A stretch of DNA of 64,000 nucleotides, taken from Lojkania enalia. Lineage: Eukaryota > Ascomycota > Dothideomycetes > Pleosporales. The position numbers and the translations under genes were made by a program. Shown piece after piece: positions 1-10,829 of the stretch. The stretch's first letter is position 1; each line of letters opens with the position of its first letter. Location of the stretch: the NCBI GenBank assembly GCA_010094045.1, contig ML986645.1, positions 6,446 through 70,445 of the forward strand, read 5' to 3'. The notes beneath the pieces were generated by a model that searched no databases, was not told the origin of the DNA, and saw only the letters and a program-made list of their open reading frames with translations.

Positions 1-93
1 AAAACTGCGTCTATTGACTAGAAATGCGAGACATGCTACATATATATCCCTGGACCTGCCAAGGGGCTAACTATGAATAGCTTAGCCGTAACA
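1..93. repeat. 93-bp dispersed repeat, copy 1
   Basis: This stretch recurs at 10278-10370 in the same orientation with a single difference (A at 73, G at 10350). The left end is cut by the window edge, so the real repeat may be longer. Read on the minus strand it begins with TGTTAC at 93, the kind of TG terminus that LTRs carry. The flanking bases differ between the two copies at exactly this point. It is probably a solo LTR or another short transposon remnant; the family is not identified. Confidence 0.85.
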
Positions 94-252
94 ATAAGCT
101 CCGCATAACTAGTTAAACAATTCCAGGGGGGACAAGAACGACTAGGAGCCTGCGGTGAGATTTTGGAGTCCCTAGGTTGTACGGTATAGGCGGGTTGCCC
201 AACTGCGTTGTGCATCGTGCCAAGGTATTTTAATCAATTAGTCATAGTCTAA

Positions 253-396
253 TGAACTAGACACCAATCATTGTCCAGGAGTATCTCCTAGTGCCTTTAC
301 TCATATGTCTTTTCACTTATCATATATCATATTTGGACCCTAAAAGTCGTATAACTAGTTATGATGAAGTTAAAGTTCATGGTATCAAAGCCAGAG
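253..396 (+). mobile_element. Possible short LTR plus primer-binding site
   Basis: Positions 253-379 begin TGAACT and end AGTTCA, a perfect 6-bp inverted pair with TG..CA termini. Directly after it, TGGTATCAAAGCC (380-392) matches the Ty1/copia primer-binding site for initiator Met-tRNA (TGGTATCAGAGCC) with one mismatch. LTR-end-then-PBS is the order seen at the 5' end of a retrotransposon. No second LTR and no gag or pol frame is visible, so this is at most a truncated element. The inverted pair is short and could be chance. Confidence 0.35.
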
Positions 397-1031
397 TGGA
401 AAACCCAGCAGAACAAAGGGGAGGACTGAGAATGAGACGATGGACTGAAAGTTCTCGGCGTTAGCACTAGCGTAGATATCGTAGAGCAGCTTACCGGGCC
501 TATCGGCACCCGAGGCGTAAGAACAATCAAATCAAATCAAGTTCATGGTAGTCTGCGTAGTGTCAGGATGCGGGTCGGATACGGGCCAGGTGCGGAGAAT
601 ACTAGGCCGAGTCAGTAGAACAGGATAGGTGTCTGGCAGAGTATATTAGCTATAGACAGCAGGCAGGCGGCTAGAATGCAAGACGTTGCTCAAAGAGCTA
701 CGTGTGTGTTCTATTTGGGCCATGCACCCTATGGGTATGGGCCGTTACGAAGCGCCAGCTATGTACATTCTGCTTTATTATTCCTGCTCCATTTCAAAAG
801 CCGACTGTGAGACCTGCTTGTCCAATGCCTAACTCCATGCTCAAAGAGCTACAAGCGGGAGCAGTGTGGGGATGAGAAGAGTTTTCTTGCTTATTAAGCG
901 GGATCGTCCTCCAACGCACAGTCCCCTCTAGTGGCTGCAGGTCTCTGAAGCAGTAAAGCCATCAGTAGAGTATAAAGTCTATTGCTATATAAAATTTTTA
1001 CTAATCCTTTAACATATCGAGAGTTAAGCGC
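397..1031. other. Gene-free region before the tRNA
   Basis: No convincing reading frame is seen. It holds a short AATCA-type run (about 523-536) and the upstream region of the tRNA gene. It may include internal sequence of the retrotransposon-like fragment just upstream. Confidence 0.4.
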
Positions 1032-1102
1032 GCATCGGTGGTTTAGTGGTAAAATTAGCCGTTGCCATCGGCTAGCCCCGGGTTCGATTCCCGGCCGATG
1101 CA
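1032..1102 (+). tRNA. tRNA-Gly (GCC anticodon)
   Basis: A 71-nt cloverleaf can be folded. The acceptor stem is GCATCGG paired with CCGATGC, plus the discriminator A. The anticodon stem AGCCG/CGGCT encloses the loop TTGCCAT with anticodon GCC. The T-arm GGGTTCGATTCCC contains a B-box-like GGTTCGATTCC. It closely resembles other eukaryotic tRNA-Gly(GCC) genes and has no intron. The seven-T run at 1112-1118 is a typical RNA polymerase III terminator. Confidence 0.97.
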
Positions 1103-1111
1103 TATTCCAAC

Positions 1112-1118
1112 TTTTTTT
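1112..1118 (+). terminator. Pol III terminator of tRNA-Gly
   Basis: A run of seven T residues begins nine bases after the tRNA 3' end, the usual RNA polymerase III stop signal. Confidence 0.85.
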
Positions 1119-1548
1119 CCAAATGTACTGAAATTTTCTTTCTCAAATTTTTTTTCATCGGCCGCGCCATGTGATTGATTAGTGACGTGCCGGGTTTGCC
1201 TGAGTCAGACTATGAAAAAGCACGTGACGGCTGAACTCTATCCTGGGCCTTGAGCTTCCCTAGGTGTATATTCAGCCCTTGCGCCCTTTTTCTTTTGGCT
1301 TCTCGAATTGAATCCCCGTAGGCTGTTCATTTATCCTTGCTGAGGATATTTGCGAATAGTGCCTATTCAAAGATGTACATAGAGATGTGTGAAGATGGTG
1401 CGCACCATTCAATCTAATCGTATTGTTCCATCACGTGGAATAGCTTTTCGCAGCCTACGTGAACACTGGCATTATACATAAATTTCGAGCTTCCCAAGAG
1501 CTGCAGTGCGCATTAAGTTCCAGCCTCAAATTTGCGCTATTTGTAATA
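1119..1548. other. Upstream region of the SGNH hydrolase gene
   Basis: No gene is seen. A CACGTG E-box lies near 1220 (GCACGTGACG). This is presumably the promoter and 5' UTR of the gene starting at 1549. Confidence 0.4.
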
Positions 1549-2418
1549 ATGGCATTGCACCTCCCGTCAACTTCATCCCTGTCCCTTCCCAACCCAGCCT
1601 TCCGTTCAAAACTCAACGTCACTGCCAAATTCAAACAACGCTCCTATAACACCTACCACACTGTCCATCTCCCGGAACTCAATACTCGCCTAGGCCTCAA
1701 TCTCAACCTTGTTCTCTCCAAGCCTAGCACAGAAGACCCCTTCACCTGCCCACCAGACCTAACCAACATCTCCAAAATCCAAGTCTTATATCTCGGAAAC
1801 TCGATGCTAGAGCGCCTGAAAACGACAGGCAAGAATACAAGACTGGGGATCTTGGAGGCAGCGTGGAATGCCGGGTGCGGCGGTGATAAGAATGAGAATG
1901 TATTGTTCAGGTTGGCGGACGGCATGTACGATATCCTCGAACACCAGTCGTCGGACGGAAATGGAAGTGGGAATTTGGATCTAAAGGTCTGGCTCCTAGC
2001 CTCTGGGACCAATAACCTACGTCCCAAAGCCCCGTTTCGTGATTCGGATGTTGCGTCGTGGCGGCTTCTGGTGGAGGCTTGTTTAAGGATTGCGCCGAGG
2101 AGTAAGGTTATAGCATGTGATATGTTCTATAGGAATGATGTGCCCGATAGGATTGTTGATGAAAGTAATGACATGCTAAAGGAGGTCGTTGGGGATGTGA
2201 ACAGAGAGCTTGTTGGGAAGGGTGATGAGGAGAGAATTGTTTGGGTCGATGGGAGGCATAGAATTGGGAAGGATGCGCTGGTGGATCATGTTCATCTTGA
2301 TGAGAGAGGTTATGCTATTTGGGACGAGCTTTTGTATAATATTGTTGAGAGGGAGTTAGAGAGGGTTGAGGGAGATGAATCGGGGGGTGGTTTGTTGGAA
2401 TGTTCTAGTGGGCCATGA
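1549..2418 (+). CDS. SGNH/GDSL-type hydrolase
   Basis: Single-exon gene of 289 residues. The frame is open upstream to 1459, but the only start there is GTG; 1549 is the first ATG. The protein carries the SGNH blocks: GNSMLERL with candidate nucleophile Ser85, GTNN at 153-156 (the Asn block), and DHVH with Asp246 and His249 (block V DxxH). The classical GDS is GNS here, a conservative change that keeps the serine. SGNH enzymes cleave esters of lipids, acetylated sugars or other acyl substrates; the substrate cannot be read from sequence. No signal peptide is apparent from this start, so it is probably cytosolic. The C-terminal tail is acidic and glycine-rich. Confidence 0.8.
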   Translation: MALHLPSTSSLSLPNPAFRSKLNVTAKFKQRSYNTYHTVHLPELNTRLGLNLNLVLSKPSTEDPFTCPPDLTNISKIQVLYLGNSMLERLKTTGKNTRLGILEAAWNAGCGGDKNENVLFRLADGMYDILEHQSSDGNGSGNLDLKVWLLASGTNNLRPKAPFRDSDVASWRLLVEACLRIAPRSKVIACDMFYRNDVPDRIVDESNDMLKEVVGDVNRELVGKGDEERIVWVDGRHRIGKDALVDHVHLDERGYAIWDELLYNIVERELERVEGDESGGGLLECSSGP

Positions 2419-2721
2419 ACCTGCTAAGGTTACAATATTCTTGTTTTTTATCACTGCACCGCAGTCAAGTTGAACTGGTAAACAAATGCTCCTAAAAAAA
2501 AAAGCCACTAGCTAGTAGATAGTGGGCTAAATTGTACCCCGTTGGGTTATGAGTATTATCTGCACACAATAAGTATTATTTACACATAATGATTAGGCCA
2601 TAATAGCTACCTGTATATAGCACAGAGAATGTAGATAATAGCAATTCCATAACTTCCTCAGCCCTCCCTACGTCTCCCCAGAATTTACTTCTGTTACTTT
2701 TTGTCATTATGAACCATTCAT
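2419..2721. other. Short gene-free spacer
   Basis: AT-rich sequence downstream of the SGNH gene with an A-run near 2494-2502. No gene is seen. Confidence 0.4.
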
Positions 2722-3368
2722 TAGAAGAGTACGAAGGAAGCCAAGACTCAGTCTTCTACCTTCCGCCTCCTTCCAGAGCTGCGACCTCTAGCTTATGAGG
2801 CCCACTCCTATACGAAATCTCGGCCTGAATTTTCAAAAGCCGACGGCGGCCTCAACCCTTCATATAGGCTAACGGCAATCTTCGATATGCAAAGCCACGC
2901 CATAGCTCTGGACAATGGCCAGCTCCATGCGCACAACCTTTCATCGGGAAATTACAATGATATCGGCGGTTATGTCGGCGGAGTAACGGTAAATCAGCTC
3001 GAGAAGTTATTCTGTAAATCGTATGATCCAAGACCCATGGAATCGAGGCTGGAGAACCTTCGCTGCTTTGTAATGAACACGGTGCTCCGGTTGCGCGGCC
3101 GTCGGGCACTCGAGATACGCGTAATAGCTGACAACGCGCAGCCAAGGGACAATCTGTATTATAAGGATTACTGGCAGGTCATTGTGATTGCGCATGCGTG
3201 CCCAAGAATCCGTGGCATCCGTTGAAGTACAATTTCACAATCACGGTTGTGTATAGACCTGAGGGTCCGGGTGAGCTCGTGGAGTATACTAAGAATAAGA
3301 TAGCAGAAAGGGAGGGGTTTAGCATTAGGTATGGGGAGACATGTACTGAGGGGATGAAGTTCTTTTAG
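2722..3368 (+). pseudogene. Broken hypothetical gene (frameshift)
   Basis: One frame is open from after a TAG at about 2722 to 3225, with an internal ATG at 2887 (112 residues). It contains a coding-looking stretch ending in YKDYWQVIVIAHAC. From about 3198 the coding signal moves to another frame (CVPKNPWHPLKY onward) and runs to TAG at 3366-3368, ending in CTEGMKFF. Joining them needs a frameshift, and no intron signal fits the junction. There is no acceptable ATG at the 5' end, so the start may also be lost. I do not recognise the family. It could also be two unrelated chance frames. Confidence 0.35.
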
Positions 3369-4331
3369 ATGGAGGCTCGGGGACTCCTGAGCAACAGGAA
3401 AAAAAAAAGCTTTGTAGTAGCCCAATGCGAAAAGACGTCGTTTGTATAGGACAACTTCATAAATATCCAGACTATAGATTGTATAGCAAGGTCGTATATG
3501 CTTCCCTCAAGGAATTTTTCGACGTTCTCTGCGCTGTTAGAGTGAGCGTTTAATACCTATATCTCCTAGAGGAAACAGAAGCAAGATTTGGTCCACAAGC
3601 ATTGGAATGTCAGAATGGGAATTCACAAGCCATTAGAATTCATAAAACCACATATATGGTAACGGGACTTTCAGATGTTTCGAAGCGAATGCTAATATGC
3701 ACTCAACGGTTAGATATCCAAGCCAGGTATTCCCCCTCTATGTTGCTACCTGGGAAGTTTCCCTCCTGCTTCACTTTAACGCGAAGGCATTGAACTGCCA
3801 CGTAAATCCATTATTTCCTCAGTGCACGTTTCAATGTCACTTTCCCAATCGGATTTTTCATGTAGAGGCATGTATCTTGAGGATTGTTTGCGGAAGGCAT
3901 TAACTTATGTAATCAAGAGTGGATGAAGACTATATGGGGATTGTATTGATGGATGTATTGATGATTTGCTGATGGTTGTCCTAACCTGTCAAGGGCTGCA
4001 TAGCTGATCAGGCACGTGACCTGAGCTTACAACTCAATCTCGAGAGCCGAAAATGGAAGGTAAGCTGGTGCTCGTAGCTGTAGTAATTGCAGTGATATAT
4101 TTATACACCTCCAGTCTTTTTGGGCGGAATATCTATAAATTAGGAAAAGCTATTATTCACTTCGGTTTTGAGAGGTTACTGTAAACGACATTTTGAATTA
4201 TAGGACACTTATGTGAAAGCTTTGTGAGATACCATTAAACTAAAGTCCATCTCACTATTTATTCGAGAAAATTATTAATAAACGTATAAATACCAAAGTT
4301 TCTCAGAATTAAAATCCCTAAAGACGAGCTG
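3369..4331. other. Gene-free region
   Basis: Only short frames without conserved motifs are present. A CACGTG site lies at about 4013 and AT-rich DNA follows from about 4120. Nothing convincing is seen. Confidence 0.4.
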
Positions 4332-4528
4332 ATGGTGTGTATTGTTGTGAAGAAGCCTCCGGAACCCAAGATGCTCTTCAGTAAGTGTGATGTTTTTAAA
4401 CCCATTAACTGAACATTTCTTCATATATCTAATTTAAAGATGAATATCTAAGCTTTGGGGTCTTGCCAATGGCCGAAGAATGTTTTGAAGCAAACTGCAA
4501 TTACTACGAAAGTTATGTTTGGAGATAG
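4332..4528 (+). CDS. Possible two-exon small protein
   Basis: ATG at 4332 opens 16 codons, then a good fungal intron at 4381-4439 (59 bp: GTAAGT donor, ATTAAC-type branch, AAAG acceptor). The second exon runs to TAG at 4526-4528, giving about 45 residues with MAEECFEANCNYYESY near the end. A further open frame at 4607-4765 (QYGYEHYESCMMGILFYDLD) has similar composition and repeats the YE/ESC pattern, so a longer multi-exon gene or a decayed duplicate is possible. The family is not recognised. The support is the splice pattern and composition only. Confidence 0.3.
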
Positions 4529-5085
4529 CTTTGGCTTCTAAGTCAAGGCCGCATTTCACGTAACCAAATACTCGATTTCCTCTGCCTGCAGAGCTTGCTC
4601 ATTTAAGCGCCTACAAGAGCCGAAATCATCGTTCTGGTGCAATATGGTTATGAACACTACGAGAGTTGCATGATGGGAATACTTTTCTACGATCTTGACG
4701 AAACATATGAAACGTCCGTGGCGAATGCTGTTGGACAACTATGCTCCAAGCTCCTCACACGATAGGCCTCTATTGAGGAGAACTATTATATCTAGTCTTT
4801 AAGTAGATAATACTCGAGGCAGGCATTTTTCACAGAATAATGTATATTTGAGTGTTCTCCTAGTAGTAATACGGTTTCTCAAGTTTGGCGGTCCAAGTGA
4901 AGACCATACACGATTGATTTCACCATGCATGCTAAATCACAATTGTTACCACACGACGCGACCTTTATATCGCGTAAGACATCTCCCGTATCCTGATGCC
5001 CTAAAAGCCCAAGACACATACCCCTACTTGGCTCGCTACTCCGATACAACTGCAACAAGCAACAGTATTCAACATAGAATCTGAG
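4529..5085. other. Gene-poor spacer
   Basis: Contains the isolated 52-codon open frame at 4607-4765 described with the small protein upstream. Otherwise nothing is seen. Confidence 0.35.
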
Positions 5086-5247
5086 ATGCCACCATCTAGC
5101 CTGGCAGGTTCAGGTACAAACAGAGCGGATCGTGCCGTACGGTCGCGATTCAACCTCTTCGATCTGCTGCTTGATATTCGACGCTTTATATACGACCAGT
5201 TGCCTACCTACCATATTCGATTCTTATCAAACCTAGATATATTATGA
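5086..5247 (+). pseudogene. Remnant of an F-box/2EXR-like N-terminus
   Basis: ATG at 5086 opens 53 codons ending in TGA. Residues 21-40 (RFNLFDLLLDIRRFIYDQLP) resemble the F-L-L-P-x-E-I-R-x-x-I-Y motif that begins many fungal 2EXR or F-box-like proteins. No matching body follows: the next 1.5 kb has stops in all frames, with only short coding-looking pieces (for example near 5600 and 5830). It is most likely a decayed fragment. The identification rests on a single short motif. Confidence 0.3.
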
Positions 5248-6873
5248 GCATTTCCAATTGATTACAGCCTTCTTCAAGCATCAGAATCGCTCACTCCAGG
5301 ATAGTAGGCCATCTACTCAGCTAGCACTCTGCGGGAACCCTAACGTTTACTAGTCTAGTTGTCGGGACTTCTTCTCTTCTCAGGCAGCGAACAGTCATGA
5401 ATCTGCTAGACGCCGCCCGTGGATACGATCTTCATTGTTTATAAACACACACTCAGCGTGCCTGAAGAAGTCGGCAAATAGGTAGTCGAGGTACCTTATA
5501 CGCCACTCTGGGCAACAGTTCGGTACGTAGATCACGGAGGCCACCGAAAAGTGCCCGAGAAAGCATTAGAGTGTTACAGACAGTTTTGGAAGATCGCGGT
5601 GGTGAAAATCGGCGGATCGAATTAGTACTATCGAGATGCTTCTGCTTGGCATCTGCTACAAGCGAACCATTTCCCAAATAATAGGCTCGCATCGAGTTCG
5701 AGATATCCCTCTGAAACTATCCAAAGTTGGTCAAATTCAAGGTCGTCATCATTAGTGCGGTCTCCGAATCTGAGGAGCGCGTTAGAAATTTTATATAGGT
5801 TCTAGAGCAATAGGAGGCGCTTTCCCGGGAGTTGTCGATTGGAGAACGAACTCGTGAAATTCTTTCGGGGGAAAAACAAGACGCTTTTTTAAGGCACGGG
5901 CATGAGAGGAGGAGTATTTCCAGCAGTGGTTTTAGAAGAGACCACAGAATCGCAGGGCTGGGCCACATTGTTCGGGAGAGTCAATGTTAGAGATTCTACT
6001 TGCTAGGGAAGAGCCTCTCGATGGGAGCCTCTAGTGACATAAATTTCCAGCTCCCGAGATATTGGTGGTTTCACAGTTAAAGCAAAGTCATCTTGTAGCT
6101 CACCTTCACCAAGTTTTACCTGTGTCAGGATACAAAGCGGAGCAACTATTATTATAGAAATCGATTATTAAGTTTAATGACCTAAAGTTGGAAAGTTAAT
6201 CACTAAGATCTAAGCAAGCACCAAAGCTAGCTAGGACGTAAAGAAAAATGACAAGACACCCCTGCTAACGCTAGATGCTGTAAGATACAGAAGACATAAA
6301 AGTACAGTTAAGGTGAGGGCGTATTTAAAGTGTTAGATGAATAACGTCCACATTAAATATATTATTCTATCTCACATTGATCCTACATGTATCTTTGCTA
6401 TTCCCAAACTCTCGTCCAGCTTTATTTTGATATCTAGGAAGCAGTTGGAAGCTGGGTTATATCCGCATTCCATCCAGAGTCCGAAGCAATTCGTTTCAGA
6501 TGCTCGCCCTAGAATAGCCTCCTAAACAATCATCGCTGTTCTCTTTCTTCAAGACACTCCCGAACAACTCATATTAATCCCTACAAACTCAGAATTCTGG
6601 CTCTGGAGAGGGGCTAGGTGAAAGCGGGTGTTAGAAGCAGGACGAGCCAGCAAGACGAACTAGTTCCGAGAAACATTTACGACATGGGAGCCGTTGGGCG
6701 AGGATATGCGTTTTGTTTTGTGGGAGGACTTGCGTAGGAAAATATTCTTTAGATCCCTCCGGGTGAACTTCATATTCACATTAGCGACAGCGTGATCCAA
6801 GGGCCTGATCTACTTTCTCGGCTTTTTGTCTTCAAAATAGAACGCAAAAGAGGAGGTGAACTGAACTCATTGC
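5248..6873. other. Degenerate region between gene remnants
   Basis: Short interrupted frames on both strands, possibly the decayed body of the F-box-like remnant upstream, then AT-rich DNA from about 6100. No intact gene is seen. Confidence 0.4.
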
Positions 6874-9027
6874 TCAATCGCCTTCCTGACGTCTCCTAAT
6901 GATAACATCCGCCATGCCATTTTCGACAGGTTCTATTTTGAGGGTGCGACCCTTTATGTCGCCATTAAATGTAAGGTTAAGAGGAGTAGACGCATCAACA
7001 CGTAGCCGGATTTCTCTAGCTTCATCGGGAACTGGGATGCTTGCATCATCACTTTTGCTGCGAGAGGTTTCGTTGTATAGCGATTTTAGAGAACGGACTT
7101 GAGATTTGGGCATAGCAGCTTTGCGAACATGATCAGAGAGAGGGTTTTCACTGCCTCTAGTTTGTTGTATGTAGGCTTCTGCATTCCTAATACTATTGAC
7201 CAATCCTGTTTCGTAGCCTGATATGTTGGTGCTTATCCGTCGTCGGGGTCTACGAGCGCGCTCAGAAGATAAATTAAATCTACTATCAGCTTGGTCGGCA
7301 TGGCTCTCTGCCTCCCAAGTAGAATAGGATTGTGTATTTTCTGGGACCTTGAATGCGCTAGATGTAGGAACTGACAAAGACCTCGGTGGAGGATAAATGG
7401 GCGATTCTCTGTGTGTTCTGCTCTCTGGAGCATGCATCCAATTCGGGGGATTTCTGACATAGTTTGGGCTTGGTAGACTAGGGGTTGGGTTGAAACGGCC
7501 ACCTGTGGGAACTGTCCAAGGCGAGTAATAATCTATTGCATAATGATTGGTTGGCGTGACTTGCGCTCTTCGGAGTTGCAGATTTCCTTGACTTCTGAAG
7601 TTGAATGCGGTCGCCATATCCTCCGGAGCTACTAGGGCAGGTTTTGCTAACGTCATGGTTGATTCGTCTACTAGACTGTCGTATGAATCAGTCTCATCGT
7701 GTATACAACAGATACCACAGAAACTTGCTAGGGAAAATCCAAGCTCATTGGGGGTTAGTATCATCTCAAGCACACCTGAAGCCGCTGGCCGTAAATGACG
7801 GTCCATCTGAAGCATTTTCCGAATCCAGAACAGTGGTTTACGATCTTGAGAGCCCAGGCTGATTTCCCACTCACTAATCAGTTGAGAAGATGCTTCGGGA
7901 TTCGCATAGAAATGAGAAAGCCCGGTGTGGGACGCTAAATAATAATCTTTTATCCAATCTACGTTGCTACCGCAGATTGCAGCAACCATTTCGAGAAATA
8001 CACATCCGAGGGACTAGACATCAGCCGAAGTATTGCGAGGCTCATATGCAGCCACTTCAGGGGGGCTATATCGCGGGGATGCTGGGGTAATTCCAGTAGT
8101 TGTGCTACCAATATCATCCGTCAAATCGCGGGAGAGACCAAAATCTGTTAAAAAAACATTGCCTTTGTCAACTAGGATGTTCTGAGGTTTGATATCCTTA
8201 TGGCGAATATATTTATCATGTAAATAAGCAAGTGCAGCAGCCAAACAGCCAAAGGATGTCCTAAGCATCGAGCGCATTTCCACCGCGCTTGCCTGATCCC
8301 GGGACTGAGATATCGACAAAAGCGAACTTGCCGCTGAAGCTGTTTGTATTCGGACGCAAGTCTGCTCCATGAAGGCGGCAAGGTTGAATTGAGCAACCGG
8401 GAACATGACTATGCCGAGGTGGCTCTTGTCTGTGTAGCTACCTATGTAGCGAACAACGTGCTTGTGAGAGAGCCCCTTGAGAATGTCAATCTCGCTCTTA
8501 AATCGTTCCATGGCCTCTTTTGAATCCTGACCAAAAGCTTGGCGTCTTCGTATCCGTTTGAGAGCATATTGGTGGAAACTAACTTTGCTCACGATCTTGT
8601 CGACTTGACCATAGCTTCCGCTACCTAGCCGGGAAATAATGTCGAAAGGTAGAGGTTCACCAGGAGTAAAATGCCTGTGTCTGCCATGTTCTAGATCTAG
8701 CGACTTTGTCAAGATCATGTTCTGTGCTTTCACAATTCTTGACTTTAAAGAAGGGCTTAGTATGTTAGGAAGTCCGTGAACCTGGACAGGAAACCATTGG
8801 TCAGTAAATCCTTCATTCGTCAGCTGCTCCATAATGCCAAGTTCTCCGATGGAACGGAGGACAATATAAGTCCGAGGACATCTCCAACCAAGTGTATCAT
8901 AGGATTTTAGAAGTTTTGCGATCTCATCGATTTCAGCGTCTCTGTAGGTTTCACGAGGCTGGGAAGGGTCGAAGAAGGATGCGAGCCGCTCAGCGACAGC
9001 ATTCGAGAACGGCGAGGGTATAGACAT
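6874..9027 (-). pseudogene. Ser/Thr protein kinase gene broken by one in-frame TAG
   Basis: From ATG at 9027 the frame encodes a kinase domain: glycine loop GSGSYGQV, lysine in YALKRI, catalytic loop HKDIKPQNIL, DFG in TDFGLSRD, and SPPE. At 8014-8016 the codon is TAG, in a segment reading NTSADV-stop-SLGCVFLEM. Kinases normally have DVWSLG here, so TGG (Trp) has become TAG. Downstream the same frame stays open to 6874, encoding the rest of the C-lobe and a long tail. In total there are about 717 codons with a single stop. The lost Trp is in subdomain IX, so the truncated product (337 residues) would lack the end of the fold. Recent pseudogene, sequencing error and programmed readthrough are all possible; the first is most likely. 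Confidence 0.85.
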
Positions 9028-9849
9028 GATATGTCTTCATATTATGGACCTGAATACTTGCAAATCGAGGCCCAGTATGGAGACATGATAGAAGTGACAA
9101 AAGGTGAGGCATAAGTACCCCTTAGCTGAACGGCGGGGTCCAGTTTACGCTAACCAAATTAGTATTAGCCAAGATAAAACGAAGATAACGAACCTAACGA
9201 AGAAGTAGCTGAGAAACTTCATCATCCTGCTCTCCTTTCAAACCGGCGTTAGTACCTGCTTAAGTATAAGCTAATAAGCATTTAAAATCTAGTCATTGAA
9301 ACAGATACTAAATTTTTATAATTCTAAGTTGCGAACTTTATATGTTCAAGCAGCCTAAAAGCTGATAGACCATCAGCCGACCAAGTGTATTGACTCCTGG
9401 CCGTCAACTCTAATATTTTAAACAAATAATATAGAAAGACCATCTTGCCGAAAATTTTACTTGAGTTATAGTATATTTTCCATCTGCTAGAGTGAGGGAT
9501 CCCATGCGCAACAGCAATTTGAAAGTGAAGCTAACACCATTGGTGTGATCATGGTTATGAAAAGCGTGTATTAGCGCTTCTACTAACCCATTATAGAGTA
9601 GAGGGGAAATTTTATTATGAATATTTGTCCTGTAGAGATCTATGGTACCTGCACTATAAAATAACCAATGAAATTGTGATATACGTCAAATTCTAGGTTT
9701 GAGTCATTGAACTATCGAGTTATAGAGCTCTCGAAGCCTTCTGCGAATGGGATGCTAGGAATTTCTACCTATGAAATGTTCGTCGATTGTTTTCCTTCTA
9801 TCAGTACCATAATCTTGTTCTTCATCCCCTAAAACACGTGGCCCTCAAT
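9028..9849. other. AT-rich gene-free region
   Basis: Upstream of the kinase gene. Low GC, no coding frame recognised. Confidence 0.4.
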
Positions 9850-10829
9850 CTATTCCAACAGAAACGCAGCCAGCTCCGCAACCGTCACCCCAACAAAAAC
9901 ACCCACCCCCAAAAACCGCTTGAACAGATTCCCATCCACCATCCTCGCAGCCCCCAGCCTCACCCCCACCGCCGCCCTACTCTACGCTGAGATACTCTAA
10001 CTCTCGCTTTCCCCTCCATTCGCCGTGGCACTACCCGTTTCCTGTGCACTTACGCTCACAGTGCTACCAGTTTCCTCAGCAGTGCTTATCGTCGCCGTAA
10101 TACTCGTTGAGGAAACGGACAGGGAAGAGAGATTCGACGGTATGGTAGACTCTAGGGAATTAGGGATATCGGAAATGGAGGAGGAGTAGGTGTACGATGT
10201 TAGAGAAGGGCTGGGCTCGCTAGCGGGTTTGCAGACGGTGTTAAATGTCAGAGCTGGCTGGCTCTGATGAGGGTTGGAAAACTGCGTCTATTGACTAGAA
10301 ATGCGAGACATGCTACATATATATCCCTGGACCTGCCAAGGGGCTAACTGTGAATAGCTTAGCCGTAACATTAAAGAAGGCGGAGGCGAGGCAGATGGTG
10401 CAGGTGCAGAAGGGGTAGCAGGGGGCTAGACATCTGTTCATATATTTCCTGTATTCGTAAGTGAGAAGGCATGGAAGATGAAAGAATGAGGCGGGGGAAT
10501 GATCATGGGCAAGATGAGAGGAGATGGGATGGGTGGGACACCGTACCTAATGCCTAAGGCTGCGAGACTGTAGGCGCAGATGCCTTCGTTGCAGAAATCG
10601 AATTCTGAGGATCTGGATGAAAAATAGGATTCGTATCTCCTGATTACCGTTAGATCTGCGAAGGTAGGGTGTGGCACGAGATGTACGATCATGCTTCGCT
10701 AGTCGCATAGGTAAGTGCTGAGTCGGTTATGGTGCTAGATTGGGAGTGGGTTGAGTGGCCTTCTCCGTAATAGCAGAAGATTGGACGGAATAGGATGAGT
10801 AGGGCTGGAAAGACGCCGAGGAGACGCAT
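9850..10829 (-). pseudogene. Broken GPI-type, Ser/Thr-rich surface protein gene
   Basis: ATG at 10829 encodes a signal peptide (MRLLGVFPALLILFRPIFC). Then comes TITDSALTYATSEA with a TGA, and, one frame over, a stretch (VPHPTFADLTVIRRYESYF..FCNEGIC) in which some expected cysteines read as Phe or Tyr. After the 93-bp repeat at 10278-10370, a Ser/Thr-rich region (about 10277-10000) is followed by TAG at 9997-9999. In the same frame a hydrophobic segment (FLGVGVFVGVTVAELAAFLL) then ends at 9850-9852, as in GPI-anchored proteins. The order of signal peptide, Cys domain, Ser/Thr stalk and hydrophobic tail is typical of fungal cell-surface proteins. Stops, a frameshift and the inserted repeat mark it as a pseudogene. 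Confidence 0.55.
10278..10370. repeat. 93-bp dispersed repeat, copy 2
   Basis: It matches 1-93 at 92 of 93 positions in the same orientation. It sits between a proline/serine-rich piece (minus strand, 10371-10437) and the Ser/Thr-rich piece of the broken surface-protein gene, so it looks like an insertion. The next bases on the left (GGGTTGG) could be part of the element. I could not identify a clear target-site duplication. Confidence 0.85.

Noticed and set aside
894..1103. 69-residue frame opposite the tRNA
   Set aside because: The start, MHRPGIEPGA, is the typical antisense reading of a tRNA-Gly gene.
1459..1548. 5' extension of the SGNH hydrolase
   Set aside because: The extension begins with GTG and has no ATG; the first ATG in frame is at 1549.
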